From assembly GCF_050717635.1 (NCBI RefSeq), contig NZ_JBOITO010000041.1, positions 1-64,000 on the forward strand: a stretch of DNA of 64,000 bases. Reading direction: 5' to 3'. Source of the DNA: Clostridium_AD sp050717635 (lineage in GTDB: Bacteria; Bacillota; Clostridia; Clostridiales; Clostridiaceae). The notes under the pieces are model-generated. The model was not told where the DNA came from. It searched no databases and was given only the letters and a program-made list of their open reading frames with translations. Position numbers and translations under genes: made by a program. Below are positions 27,988 to 36,656 of this stretch, piece by piece (the stretch's first letter is position 1; the number at the start of each line of letters is the position of its first letter).

Positions 27988-28587
27988 ATGAAAATTGTAA
28001 AGGAAATAAGAACAGCACTGAAAGAATTAAAAATTGATGGGCCATACATTTTAATGCCCCACTCTATATCTGGCATATATTCTATGTACTATGCTATAAA
28101 TTACCCGAAAGAAGTGGAGGCAATTATTGGTATTGACATGTCTACACCGAATCAAACAAAAAACCATAAAAACGCTAATATGTCACCAGATTTGACGTTG
28201 CTTAATACGTTTGGAATTGTAAGGGGTATTACATATCTTTTGCCAAGTGTTGACGATGGCATTAACAAAAACAACTATTATTCTAGTGAACAAGTTAAAA
28301 TTAATAAAATTGCAACAGCCTGGAACAGCAGCAATATATCTGTGATAAATGAAAACACAGAACAACTATATGATGTGAAATATCCAAATAAATTACCTGT
28401 TTTATCCTTTTTATCAACGGATTCGGTGCACAGCAATAAAGAATGGTTGCCACTTCATAAACAATTAATTTCAAACTCTGATATTCAAAAAATTGAAGTT
28501 CTTAGTGGAAATCATTATTTACATTGGACAAACGCAGATAAAATCGTTAAAGTGTCAAACGAATTTATTTCTACATACATAAAATAA
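27988..28587 (+). pseudogene. Alpha/beta hydrolase, N-terminally truncated
   Basis: The 199 codons begin inside an alpha/beta hydrolase: IRTALKELKIDGPYILMPHS carries the nucleophile elbow (PHSISG, first G of GxSxG replaced by P), and GNHYLHW holds the probable catalytic His. The first third with the oxyanion strand is missing. No RBS fits the ATG, and a stop lies immediately upstream; a short frame at 27948 (MTAAAFAYNKIG) may be a shifted piece. A degraded gene is likely. Confidence 0.65.
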
Positions 28588-28671
28588 TGTATGCACCAAA
28601 CGCAACTATTCTGCTATATTAAACCTTTAGTTTTGAAAATACTCAGTGCGTGGATATATAAGTTTAAAGTA

Positions 28672-28707
28672 AAAACCTAAGGCTAGATTACCCTAACTTT
28701 AGGTTTT
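28672..28707. terminator. Hairpin between the hydrolase fragment and DUF3231 gene
   Basis: AAAACCTAA (28672-28680) / TTAGGTTTT (28699-28707); A and T runs on both sides suit the convergent genes. Confidence 0.65.
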
Positions 28708-28735
28708 AAAATATGTAATTTTAGTATTTATAATC

Positions 28736-29740
28736 TTAGAATTGCACTAAATTCTCATGTTTTATTGCTTGAGGAGGTTGTTCTAGCCATCCATTATCAA
28801 TTAGAATATCTGTACCATGTTTAGCATATTTTATATCTTCACTAACATATTTAATATACTTAGCCTGCAGGTCACTCCGCATATTATCTGCTATAGCTAT
28901 ACCTAAATTACCTATCCCTGATGATGCTAACGCTGCTGTATGAATCATCATTAACTTTTCTGAAAAAGGCGCAATTGTGGAGTCAGTTACACATGAATCA
29001 GAAGTAGAAGGGATTGGAATACCTTCATCTGTTAAGAGCGAAGTTAATTCACCAATTTGTTTTGATGCAACACTTTTACCTTCGAAGAAAAAGTCAGAAT
29101 TCTTTTTTATTTTAGAAACTTGCCCAAATCCCGTTGTTATTGCTCTTCCAACTATATTTGAAACAACAATGGAAAAAATGTGAGTTATTTCGCATGTAAG
29201 CAAAGGTCTTTTTTCTCCAAACCAATCATATATAAAACTTTGAGCTTTTACATATTGAACCTCTTTAGGCACATCTATTCTTGGAGCTCTAATAAAAACA
29301 CCCATTGATAATCGAACATTTGCTGAATGATTAAAAAATTCAACATTCATATTAATGCATTTTGAAAAGTAATCTCTAATATCAGAACGAGCTATATGAT
29401 TTAAAATTAAAGCGTAATTATGCAATGCAAATCTTGCTATGAAACCCAAGTATTGCAAATAGAAAGAATCAGTAAACAAACGTGGAGCATTTATATTAAC
29501 ATCGCTGTCGCTAATTCCATCTGGTATTGATAGTTCCTCTTCATTAAAAAAAATAGTTAAATCTTTAATATGTTCATTTGATATATCCAAACATTCCTGT
29601 AAAACACCACGAATTTCTTCACATTCTACGTGGTTTAGAAAATACTTCATGATAGATACTAGCATTGAAGAAATCATGTATGACTTCCATAACCCTGTTA
29701 CTTCTGACGCAATTAGTGGTATTTTTTTTACATCATTCAT
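28736..29740 (-). CDS. DUF3231 family protein
   Basis: A 334-residue helical protein of two related halves. Residues 1-165 and 175-330 each contain a pattern of GLWKSYMISSMLVSIMKYFL or similar, followed by a helix pair, as in DUF3231 proteins of spore-forming Firmicutes. Several family members come from sporulating bacteria, but function is unknown. ATAGGAGGG before the ATG supports the start. Monocistronic. Confidence 0.82.
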   Translation of the reverse strand: MNDVKKIPLIASEVTGLWKSYMISSMLVSIMKYFLNHVECEEIRGVLQECLDISNEHIKDLTIFFNEEELSIPDGISDSDVNINAPRLFTDSFYLQYLGFIARFALHNYALILNHIARSDIRDYFSKCINMNVEFFNHSANVRLSMGVFIRAPRIDVPKEVQYVKAQSFIYDWFGEKRPLLTCEITHIFSIVVSNIVGRAITTGFGQVSKIKKNSDFFFEGKSVASKQIGELTSLLTDEGIPIPSTSDSCVTDSTIAPFSEKLMMIHTAALASSGIGNLGIAIADNMRSDLQAKYIKYVSEDIKYAKHGTDILIDNGWLEQPPQAIKHENLVQF

Positions 29741-29865
29741 AATAAAACCCTCCTATTTTATAGCTGATAAATTTAGTATTCTCTTTTTATAAATTAATAT
29801 GTTTTTATTTATGAACATCTTTCTTAAACATAGTCAATATTTTAAGTAAAACGTTAATTAAATAT

Positions 29866-29902
29866 AAAAAACCGCCTGGATAAATTCATCTTACCCAGAC
29901 GG
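29866..29902 (-). terminator. Terminator of the DegV-family gene
   Basis: Minus-strand stem CCGTCTGGGT / ATCCAGGCGG (with G-U pairs) followed by a T-run. Confidence 0.7.
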
Positions 29903-29986
29903 TGGATATTTTCCTTTAATTATGCTCCCTATGGTAGGAAGAGTTGCAGGCCACATTTCAGTAATTGGTTTTCTAATTCTAAAGAG

Positions 29987-30832
29987 TTATGATTTACTTA
30001 TAAAAAATACGGCTAATGCACCTGGTCCACTATGTGATCCCACAGAAGGTCCAATTTCTCCTATCATAAAATCCGTTATACCAAATTTTTCAGATAATAT
30101 TTTTACTAATTTATCGCATTCTGTTTTATCTTCTGAATATGCCAGCATTGTTGTAAAAGCTGTATCTATGTTCTTACCTCTTATATATTCTACTATTTTT
30201 CTGACTCCTGCTTTTCTACCTTTAGCCTTCTCAATTGGCTCAAGCAACCCGTTTTTTATTGTGAGTATAGGTTTTATACCAAGCATCCCTCCTATATTCG
30301 CCTTTGCTGGAGAAATTCTACCGCCTCGTTTAAGCATTTCCATTGTATCTAAATAAACAATTGATTGTTGCCTTTTTATTAATTGGTTTATATAACTTAT
30401 TATTTCATCTATATTTTTACCTTCCCTAACTTTTTTTGCAGCCTCAACTACTAGAAAACCTAAACCAATAGTTACTGTTTCAGAGTCAATTATATGTATC
30501 CTATCACTTTGTATACTATCTTTTGCTATGCGTGCAGAATTATTGGTTCCGCTAAGCTCTCTTGAAAGAGTTATACATAATATATCATTTCCATCAGCTA
30601 GTTCTTTTTCAAATATTTGTTCAAAAGCATAGGGTTGTACTTGTGCAGTTTTCGGAAAAATATTCTTTTCCTTTATTTTTTCAAAAAAAGTAGTACTATC
30701 TAAGTTAACTTTATCTAGATATATTTCTCCATTTATGTCTACAGTTATAGGCGCAAATTTTATATTATATTCTGCCATTAAATTTATATCTAAGTCACTT
30801 GTGCTATCTGTTACAATTGTAATATTGTTCAT
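29987..30832 (-). CDS. DegV family (FakB-like) fatty-acid-binding protein
   Basis: A 281-residue DegV protein: NITIVTDSTSDL at the start, PKTAQVQP in the first domain, ITLSRELSGTNNSARIA in the ligand pocket, and GPSVGSHSGPGALAVFF at the end. Family members bind acyl chains for a fatty-acid kinase; specific role here unknown. AAAGGAGC precedes the ATG. It stands alone with its own terminator. Confidence 0.88.
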   Translation of the reverse strand: MNNITIVTDSTSDLDINLMAEYNIKFAPITVDINGEIYLDKVNLDSTTFFEKIKEKNIFPKTAQVQPYAFEQIFEKELADGNDILCITLSRELSGTNNSARIAKDSIQSDRIHIIDSETVTIGLGFLVVEAAKKVREGKNIDEIISYINQLIKRQQSIVYLDTMEMLKRGGRISPAKANIGGMLGIKPILTIKNGLLEPIEKAKGRKAGVRKIVEYIRGKNIDTAFTTMLAYSEDKTECDKLVKILSEKFGITDFMIGEIGPSVGSHSGPGALAVFFISKS

Positions 30833-31015
30833 TTCAGCAAAGCTCCTTTCATATTATTGAAAAATTATAATGCGTTTATATTTTTATAATATTCGCGTTT
30901 CATACCGTTTATTCTTATCTTTTTTTAAAACAGAAATATATATATTTTTTTCAGCAGTTCCCCTCTTTGGCTTTCACCATTTTTTTGTTTGTATTCTTTT
31001 CATACTGTCTTAAAA

Positions 31016-31252
31016 TTACAACAAGTTATATAATTTCTCCCTATATCTATCTTCATTAAATAACTCTTCATTTTTTAAAATATAATGTAGTTCCTCTACT
31101 AGAACTGCTCCAATCATTTTCTTTACAATATCTTCTGCATATCCACTAGCTACTAATTTTTCAAAAACTTCATTTGTACATTCAGGATTATTATCCCTCA
31201 TTTGATTTTCAACAATTTCTGTAATGTGATCTTTTAATTTATCATTTTTCAA
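31016..31252 (-). CDS. Small conserved hypothetical protein
   Basis: A 78-residue, acidic, helical protein beginning at TTG (31252) with AAAGGGGA nine bases upstream. The pattern DNNPECTNEVFEKLVASG and a following ALVLVEELHY-like helix resemble short clostridial proteins of unknown function. No domain named with confidence. Confidence 0.6.
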   Translation of the reverse strand: MKNDKLKDHITEIVENQMRDNNPECTNEVFEKLVASGYAEDIVKKMIGAVLVEELHYILKNEELFNEDRYREKLYNLL

Positions 31253-31408
31253 GATTTCATTTCCCCTTTATATGATTATTATTTAATACAAAACTAATAT
31301 ATCATTATATCATAAGTTATATATATTCTTCCATAGCAATGCTTTATATTCTAGCTAACATAGCTTAAATTTAAACAATAAAATATTACTATTCTGTAGC
31401 CCTCATAA

Positions 31409-31555
31409 TCAGACTGGATGAGTATGGACTTAAACGAGCTTGAGAAACTAATGCATGAAGAAGCTATGGTATTCTTTGACGAAGGATATTTATTTGGTGA
31501 AGAAGGAAATGGATACGAGCGTATGAATAGAGCATCCATTGGGTACGTTTTTTGA
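31409..31555 (+). pseudogene. PatB/MalY-type aminotransferase (C-S lyase), C-terminal remnant
   Basis: The frame gives WMSMDLNELEKLMHEEA then FDEGYLFGEEGNGYERMN, the C-terminal segment of PatB/MalY PLP enzymes (FGEEGxGFxRxN). After ERMN the similarity stops and the frame runs into RASIGYVF and a stop. The first ~330 residues of the enzyme are missing. A T-box-like core begins 13 bases after the stop, so a deletion joined two unrelated loci. Confidence 0.65.
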
Positions 31556-31567
31556 CATTTGCCACGT

Positions 31568-31699
31568 GGGTGGTACCATAAAATTGAGGAATTAATTAAA
31601 CTTATAAGTTGTAGATGGTTTAAACCTATAAAATTTGAAAAATAGTAAGTTAAATGTTAACTATCCCCTTGGTGGGGTAGCTAATAGGGGGAGTTTTTT
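31568..31699 (+). promoter_or_regulatory. T-box riboswitch remnant (antiterminator core plus terminator)
   Basis: GGGTGGTACC (31568-31577) is the invariant T-box core. About 80 bases on, a GC-rich hairpin (CTATCCCC/GGGGTAG, 31661-31680, within AACT...AGTT arms) ends in TTTTTT near 31694. Stem I and the specifier loop are absent because the PatB remnant occupies that space, and no tRNA-linked gene follows. Confidence 0.45.
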
Positions 31700-31760
31700 A
31701 TTAGTGTGTGAATAATTAGAGGGGGGTATAATTGGGAAATGATAGTATAATTAATATGAT

Positions 31761-31801
31761 TGTCGAAGAATGTTGAAATATAATGACACAAATGGTATAA
31801 T
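31761..31801 (+). promoter_or_regulatory. Sigma-A promoter with adjacent Spo0A-like box upstream of the PRC-barrel gene
   Basis: TTGAAA (31773-31778) and TATAAT (31796-31801) are 17 bases apart. A perfect 0A-box TGTCGAA (31761-31767) lies five bases before the -35. The implied 5' leader to the PRC-barrel gene is about 255 bases and shows no gene. Confidence 0.65.
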
Positions 31802-32061
31802 TATAGTATAGCAGGACAATAATAACTAATAGTACTTATATTTATGAAAAAAGTATTAAATTGGATATAAAAACTTATGTTGCTTTTTTTTTAAAAATCG
31901 GGAAAATGTCAGCAAGTGTTACTAGTTTTTGTGAAACCAACGCATCTATAAAGCAACAAAATGAGCAAAGAAATACTTTTGCAACTGGCAAGAGATCTAT
32001 AAGTTAATTTGATTTTTCCTTGTTTCTCTTCTATGGAACCGGAAAAGAAAGGAGTACTTGT

Positions 32062-32859
32062 ATGTTAAACAAAGCTAAAACATTAAAGAATTACAAATTG
32101 AACAGCCTCGATGGGGAAATAGGTAAGGCGAAAGAATTCTATTTCGATGATCAAAACTGGAGCATTCGATATCTGATGGCCGATACAGGAAATTGGTTAA
32201 CTGGTAGACGGGTGTTAATCTCACCTAATTCAATAGTCTCCATTTGTAAAGAAGAGGAATACATCAGCATTAATTTGACCAAAAGTAAAATTGAGAACAG
32301 TCCAACCTTGGACAGTCATAAGCCAGTCTCGAGACAATTCCAGGAAAAATTGAATGGATATTTTGATTTGCCAATGCATTGTGTTGGGCAACAAATGGTA
32401 GGCGTTTGCCCACCAGATGTGGGCGCATATCCCTTGATTGAGACTAAGAATAACAAAGAAAAGGTTATAGAATCTACTATGTCTGATAATGAATGGGATC
32501 CACATTTACGTAGCACACATAAGGTGAGTGGCTACGACATTCAGGCCATGGATGGTAAGATTGGCCACGTTGATGATTTTATTATAGATGAAGAGACATG
32601 GGAGATACGTTATCTGATAATTGATACACAGAATTGGTTGCCAGGGAAAAAGATCGTGCTTTCAACACAATGGATAAGTTGCCTTAGTTGGGACGAGTCA
32701 AAAGTATTCGTAAACTTTCTGTGTAAGGATATCAAGCAGTCACCGGAGTACACGGAAGAATCTATATTAAACCGAGACTATGAGATTAGACTATATGAAC
32801 ATTATAATCGTAAGGGATACTGGCAGGTTGAACAGGATGTCAAGAACAATTCTCGTTAG
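32062..32859 (+). CDS. Tandem PRC-barrel domain protein
   Basis: A 265-residue protein with two PRC-barrel domains: residues 12-70 (LNSLDGEIGKAKEFYFDD...IRYLMADTGNWLTGRRVLI) and about 168-225 (DGKIGHVDDFIIDEETWEIR... DTQNWLPGKKIVLS). AAAGGAG before the ATG at 32062 overrides the earlier in-frame start. Such proteins are widespread and probably mediate protein contacts; function unproven. Codon use is more GC-rich than neighbours, suggesting recent transfer. Confidence 0.85.
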   Translation: MLNKAKTLKNYKLNSLDGEIGKAKEFYFDDQNWSIRYLMADTGNWLTGRRVLISPNSIVSICKEEEYISINLTKSKIENSPTLDSHKPVSRQFQEKLNGYFDLPMHCVGQQMVGVCPPDVGAYPLIETKNNKEKVIESTMSDNEWDPHLRSTHKVSGYDIQAMDGKIGHVDDFIIDEETWEIRYLIIDTQNWLPGKKIVLSTQWISCLSWDESKVFVNFLCKDIKQSPEYTEESILNRDYEIRLYEHYNRKGYWQVEQDVKNNSR

Positions 32860-32888
32860 GTAAAATTAGCATTTATATTTAAAAGTTT

Positions 32889-32940
32889 ATTATTCCCTTC
32901 AAAAATAATCGAGAAGATGATTGTTTTTGAAGGGAATAAT
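32889..32940 (+). terminator. Terminator of the PRC-barrel gene
   Basis: Seventeen-base arms ATTATTCCCTTCAAAAA (32889-32905) and complement (32924-32940). Confidence 0.75.
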
Positions 32941-33045
32941 ATTTGTTGTAACTTTGCTTTATGGGACTTAGGTCATCGGCATATGGAAACAGCAAGCTGT
33001 TGAGAGAGAGTTTAACATAAAATGGGTCATTCATCTACTGGAGAA

Positions 33046-33215
33046 AAGTCTGCTTCTATTGTATTCTTCACCTGCTGCAACAAAAATCTGTTTCGATAGC
33101 GTTATGAGTGTATCTTTATCAAGATACACAACATGGCTTAATTCCTCAGTAAGTTTTTTGCGATATAGGTTTTTCCACTTGCTGGCGGTGATGTTACTAA
33201 AATTAATTTTTTCAC
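33046..33215 (-). pseudogene. Duplicate fragment of the AAA kinase gene at 37634-38233
   Basis: On the minus strand from the GTG-equivalent at 33215, about 170 bases match the 5' end of the downstream kinase gene at roughly 90% identity (ELSHVVYLDKDTLITLSKQI is shared). One A is lost from an A-run (six instead of seven), shifting the frame after the P-loop, and homology ends at about 33046. Upstream it is joined directly to a hairpin found in the original 500 bases further away. Confidence 0.85.
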
Positions 33216-33222
33216 AACAATA

Positions 33223-33258
33223 CAAAAGGGAAGTTCATAAAATGAACTCCCCTTTTGT
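33223..33258. repeat. Repeated hairpin, copy a
   Basis: AAAAGGGAAGTTCAT / ATGAACTCCCCTTTT. Related hairpins at 38742-38773, 41503-41531, 44497-44535 and 52918-52949; copies a, 38742 and 41503 also share the following ~50 bases. Confidence 0.75.
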
Positions 33259-33338
33259 ATCTTTAAAATAGTTTATAAATAAATTCAAATAATGTTTAAT
33301 CACTACTCCTCTGGTTCATTATTTTAGTGCGAGAAAAA

Positions 33339-33361
33339 AACAGGGTTTTTAATTCCCTGTT
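33339..33361 (-). terminator. Terminator of the toxin gene
   Basis: Minus-strand AACAGGG / CCCTGTT followed by seven T, eleven bases after the toxin stop. Confidence 0.8.
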
Positions 33362-33371
33362 AGCATTTTAA

Positions 33372-33687
33372 CTATAATAAATTTATCCAATCTCTCCTAC
33401 CATATAATATTCTAATAATAGTAACTGTTTTACTTTCATCATTAGCAATATAAAATACAATATAGTTATCCACCATAATTTTTCGTATCCCTATATAAGC
33501 TAATCTTTCATAATTTACTAATGCATTCCTTAGTGGCATATCTTCTAAAGAACTATTTCCTTTAGCAATTTTTGAAATTACTTTTTTTTGCAGTTTCAGT
33601 TTCTAAAAGTTCTTTGAATATATAAGCACCAATTTCATATAGATCCTCTTCAGCAGGTTTAGTAATTTGAATATTGAAAGTGCTCAT
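33372..33687 (-). pseudogene. ParE/RelE-type toxin, frameshifted
   Basis: From ATG at 33687 the frame reads MSTFNIQITKPAEEDLYEIG and is cut by a stop; after one base is skipped at an eight-T homopolymer (33582-33589) the rest follows: IAKGNSSLEDMPLRNALVNY, then GIRKIMVDNYIVFYIAN and RILYGRRDWINLL. This is the full ~105-residue ParE/plasmid-stabilisation toxin. The antitoxin fragment ends two bases upstream. Either a real inactivating frameshift or a sequencing error in the homopolymer. Confidence 0.8.
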
Positions 33688-33688
33688 T

Positions 33689-33768
33689 TTATAAGACTTT
33701 CTGTATATCATCCAATGCTTCTTTAAAAGGTCTCACCATTTTTTTTTGCATTGCATCTACACCATCCT
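33689..33768 (-). pseudogene. Antitoxin C-terminal fragment of the ParE/RelE pair
   Basis: The 26 visible codons read DGVDAMQKKMVRPFKEALDD then IQKVL and TAA at 33689-33691, typical of the toxin-binding C-terminus of small antitoxins. The N-terminal DNA-binding half is missing; the right end of the TnpB element begins where it should be. Confidence 0.6.
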
Positions 33769-33769
33769 G

Positions 33770-33968
33770 AATCTCACATGACTGAAGGCACGTGGTTCTT
33801 ATCTTCTTAAACTTCCATAATACTCTCATTTATAGGGATTGTATTCCTTCTATATCTTACATCATACTATGACTCATCTAATTACAATAAGACTTTTACT
33901 ACCAAAGACTACATTTAGCCCATTAACGATAGTATAATGGCTCGGTTCAAAACCATGTTTGTTAGTAT
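33770..33968 (-). ncRNA. Candidate omega (guide) RNA and right end of the TnpB element
   Basis: The ~200 bases after the tnpB stop contain no gene and end in the hairpin CACGTG (33789-33794) / CATGTG (33775-33780, minus-strand reading order) with CCTTCAGT loop, preceded by GAAC. In TnpB systems the guide scaffold derives from this 3' region and the guide from bases just beyond the end. Inferred from position and hairpin only. Confidence 0.45.
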
Positions 33969-35558
33969 TTATATACCCATACTGGATATTAATTTATTAC
34001 CATTTTCTTTTAATATTCTAAGTCTATTTATTTCTCTATCATGTAATTTCTTAAAATTATCATAACTCTCAAAACATAAATTTCTATTAATACTTTCTAA
34101 ATCATTGCTGACATTCATTATTAAAAATGCAGAGTAACAGTCTCGTTGATTTCCAGTAGAAAAATTCCATCTATCCTTTAATTCTTTTTTTATGTAATCA
34201 TCAGTAAAATGATTGTACTGACTAGCCTTCACTTTATGTGTATTTATTTTCAATATTTCCAGTTCATCATATTTAAGTTTTCTATTAATTATCTCTATTA
34301 ATTTAGAAGACGCTTTATTGGATAAGGATTTACCAAATCTTTTCTTCTTATTAAATTTACCAGTCCTCTCATTAATAGTGGTTTTCTTACTTCTTTTTTG
34401 TAATCCTTTAAAATTCACGTTTTCAACTAAGATTCTATCACCTAATGAAATTATATAATTTGCCAACTTCTCGTGGGATTGTTTTCTAATATCAGTTTGT
34501 TTCCTTTGAATATCCTTTAATTCCATTTGAGTTTTAATATATTTTTTAGACTTAACCCATATTAATTTCTCTTTCTTTCCATTAATTACAATACCAAATT
34601 TTATAGTTCCATCACTATTGTAATTATTCGGATTATTAGCACGTCTTTGCCTATCTAATTTTCTTGATAATTTAGTTTTTATATCCTGAATGTTATTAAT
34701 CTCAGGACATAATTCTAATAATTTAACATCATATTTGCTAGATATTGCAATTGTTTGAGTTCCTATATCTATTAAAGCATTACCTATCCCTATACTTCTT
34801 TTTACATCACCATTTTCTTTATTATATTTTACTGGCGATATACCTTCCATTATTAATTGCACATAGTACTTATATTTACCGCGAATAAATTTTCTTATTA
34901 TTCTACAATACTTAATTCTATCTTGAATAGCCTTTTGAGCATAAATATCATTAGATTTTATAATTATTGGAATATTTAATCCATTCCATTTAATAATCCC
35001 GTCTCTATAAGTTATCCCACTTTTATTCCATTTACCTTCAACACTTCTTAATTCATCATATTTAATAAAATTAACCCTTTGTGCATCTTTAAATATTAGC
35101 TTTTCTAATGCTTTAGAGGCTCTACTCGCTAATGCTTGAGCAGTTTTATTATCTATATTCTTATTAAATGGCTTATACATTGGTGTCATGTAATTTATAA
35201 GTGAATATTCATTAATGCCGTATCCTCTTAATAAATCAGTTAACTCTTTGTATTTTTGTTTTCTTAGTTGTTCATATATTTTAGATTTTTTACTCTCTTC
35301 ATCTTTAAAATATAATTTATTGATTTCTGCTAATTCTTTTCTTATTTTTTTATATACCTTTAATTCGCTTAAAGCATTAAATTTTTTTAACCCTAGCCCT
35401 AAAATAGCATTGTAAAGTTTTCTACATATTTCAAATCTTTTATTTAAGATTATTTCGTCTCTATTATTTGTATCTAAACTAAGAGTTAAAACATAATTAG
35501 GAGTTATTTGTTTTGCCAATGGATATTCACCTCGCTTTCTATTTTTTCTTTTGACCAT
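33969..35558 (-). CDS. tnpB: TnpB-like RNA-guided nuclease without zinc ribbon
   Basis: A 529-residue TnpB-family protein. RuvC-I Asp in ALIDIGTQTIAISS, RuvC-II Glu in ILVENVNFKGLQKRSKK, and RuvC-III Asp in STGNQRDCYSAFLI are all present, so nuclease activity is plausible. The four-cysteine zinc ribbon that normally sits between RuvC-II and III (TCSxCG...CxxCG) is missing; the region reads ASQYNHFTDDYIKKEL instead. It is longer than the ~400-residue canonical TnpB. AAAGGAAT precedes the ATG. Confidence 0.85.
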   Translation of the reverse strand: MVKRKNRKRGEYPLAKQITPNYVLTLSLDTNNRDEIILNKRFEICRKLYNAILGLGLKKFNALSELKVYKKIRKELAEINKLYFKDEESKKSKIYEQLRKQKYKELTDLLRGYGINEYSLINYMTPMYKPFNKNIDNKTAQALASRASKALEKLIFKDAQRVNFIKYDELRSVEGKWNKSGITYRDGIIKWNGLNIPIIIKSNDIYAQKAIQDRIKYCRIIRKFIRGKYKYYVQLIMEGISPVKYNKENGDVKRSIGIGNALIDIGTQTIAISSKYDVKLLELCPEINNIQDIKTKLSRKLDRQRRANNPNNYNSDGTIKFGIVINGKKEKLIWVKSKKYIKTQMELKDIQRKQTDIRKQSHEKLANYIISLGDRILVENVNFKGLQKRSKKTTINERTGKFNKKKRFGKSLSNKASSKLIEIINRKLKYDELEILKINTHKVKASQYNHFTDDYIKKELKDRWNFSTGNQRDCYSAFLIMNVSNDLESINRNLCFESYDNFKKLHDREINRLRILKENGNKLISSMGI

Positions 35559-35697
35559 TTATATATTCCTTTATATCTTCTTTTTCATTTTACTACTTCT
35601 TTTCTAGTATTATTATGTCCTATATATGCATTTATTACAACAAAAATACGAACATATATTCTGTTCATAAATTATAAAAAGTTTTTACTTTCGCAAA

Positions 35698-35743
35698 GAA
35701 CCACTAACTCATCACTGAAGTAACGAGTGTGCGTGGTTCAGTT
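35698..35743 (-). repeat. Left-end hairpin of the TnpB element
   Basis: Minus strand: outer arms GAACCAC / GTGGTTC enclose inner arms ACTCGTTAC / GTGATGAGT (G-U tolerant) with loop TTCA. The right-end hairpin shares GAACCACG and CTTCAG. Confidence 0.7.
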
Positions 35744-36517
35744 ATCAAATATATATAAGAAACTTTGTTTTTCTATTAAATCTAACTCTCCAATCTCCAC
35801 TTCAGCTGCACTAGGACCTTCGTTATTGTAAGGACATTTAAATGATTTTTTTGACCATGGTTCTCCGTCTATAAAAAATGAATACATATGTTCATTATCG
35901 AATTCAAATGCCTCTTGAATTAAATTATGTAAATCATGTAAAGTGTCATGTGCAGCTAATTGTATCTTTGACCATGTTTGCTTATCTAATGATACTTTGA
36001 ATGTGTATATCCCATCTTTAAACTTAATTACCTTTCTAGGTAGTGTTTTTTCTAGCTCTACATCATCAAATATACCTTTGAATACAGTAAGAAATTCTTC
36101 ATCAAATTCTATGTTCCAGTCGCCATATTCTTTTCTATGGCTTATATTCCACTCTGTTAAATTTCTTTTTTCATCTAATATTTTAATTATCTTCTCGCCC
36201 AATGGAGTTATTATAACTTCCTTCATAAAGAAAATTTTGGAAATACTGTACTTCAATTTCATTTCAGCATCTTCTATAACATCCATAACTCCAAAATAAG
36301 ATAAATATAATAATATGGTGCTTATATCCCTTGCAAATTCATTTATTAAAAACCTCTTATTTGCTTTTTTTCCAATAACCATTTCCATTTTTATAGCAAC
36401 CTTCATTGCATCTAAACTATTATAAGATTGAAATTCTAGTTTTTCAAAATCACAATCTACCCATAATATCTCTAACAAAAAAATATATTTTTCTAACTCA
36501 TTTAGCTGTTTGAACAT
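35744..36517 (-). pseudogene. pRiA4b ORF-3-like protein, C-terminus removed by TnpB element
   Basis: The product (to an accidental stop at 35738) has an N-terminal helical region and a pRiA4b ORF3 (PF07929) domain: IYTFKVSLDKQTWSKIQLAA, HDLHNLIQEAFEFDNEHMY and GELDLIEKQSFLYIFD. Family members continue with FGDEW after FLY-F-D, but here the element begins, adding only Asn and a stop. The last third of the domain is lost. The rest is not present on the other side of the element. Confidence 0.75.
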
Positions 36518-36656
36518 CTCAACCTTTTCTGTAGCTTTTAATGCTCATTTACCGCCACTTATTTTTGATTCTGAGTATAATTCACTTAAATACTCACACC
36601 TTCACCATAAATTATTTTCCATATTTCTTACAAAATACTGTTCTTTTACTCTTTCA

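Larger units (their letters stand above)
33770..35743 (-). mobile_element. Solo tnpB element of IS605/IS1341 type
   Basis: About 1.97 kb containing only tnpB, no TnpA. Left boundary (35743, upstream of tnpB) is supported by truncation of the pRiA4b ORF3-like gene exactly after TTTGAT, so the element starts AACTGAACCACG; the preceding TTGAT resembles an IS605 target/TAM. The right end carries a CACGTG-CCTTCAGT-CATGTG hairpin before the antitoxin fragment. Flanks belong to different genes, so a further rearrangement occurred. Confidence 0.7.
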
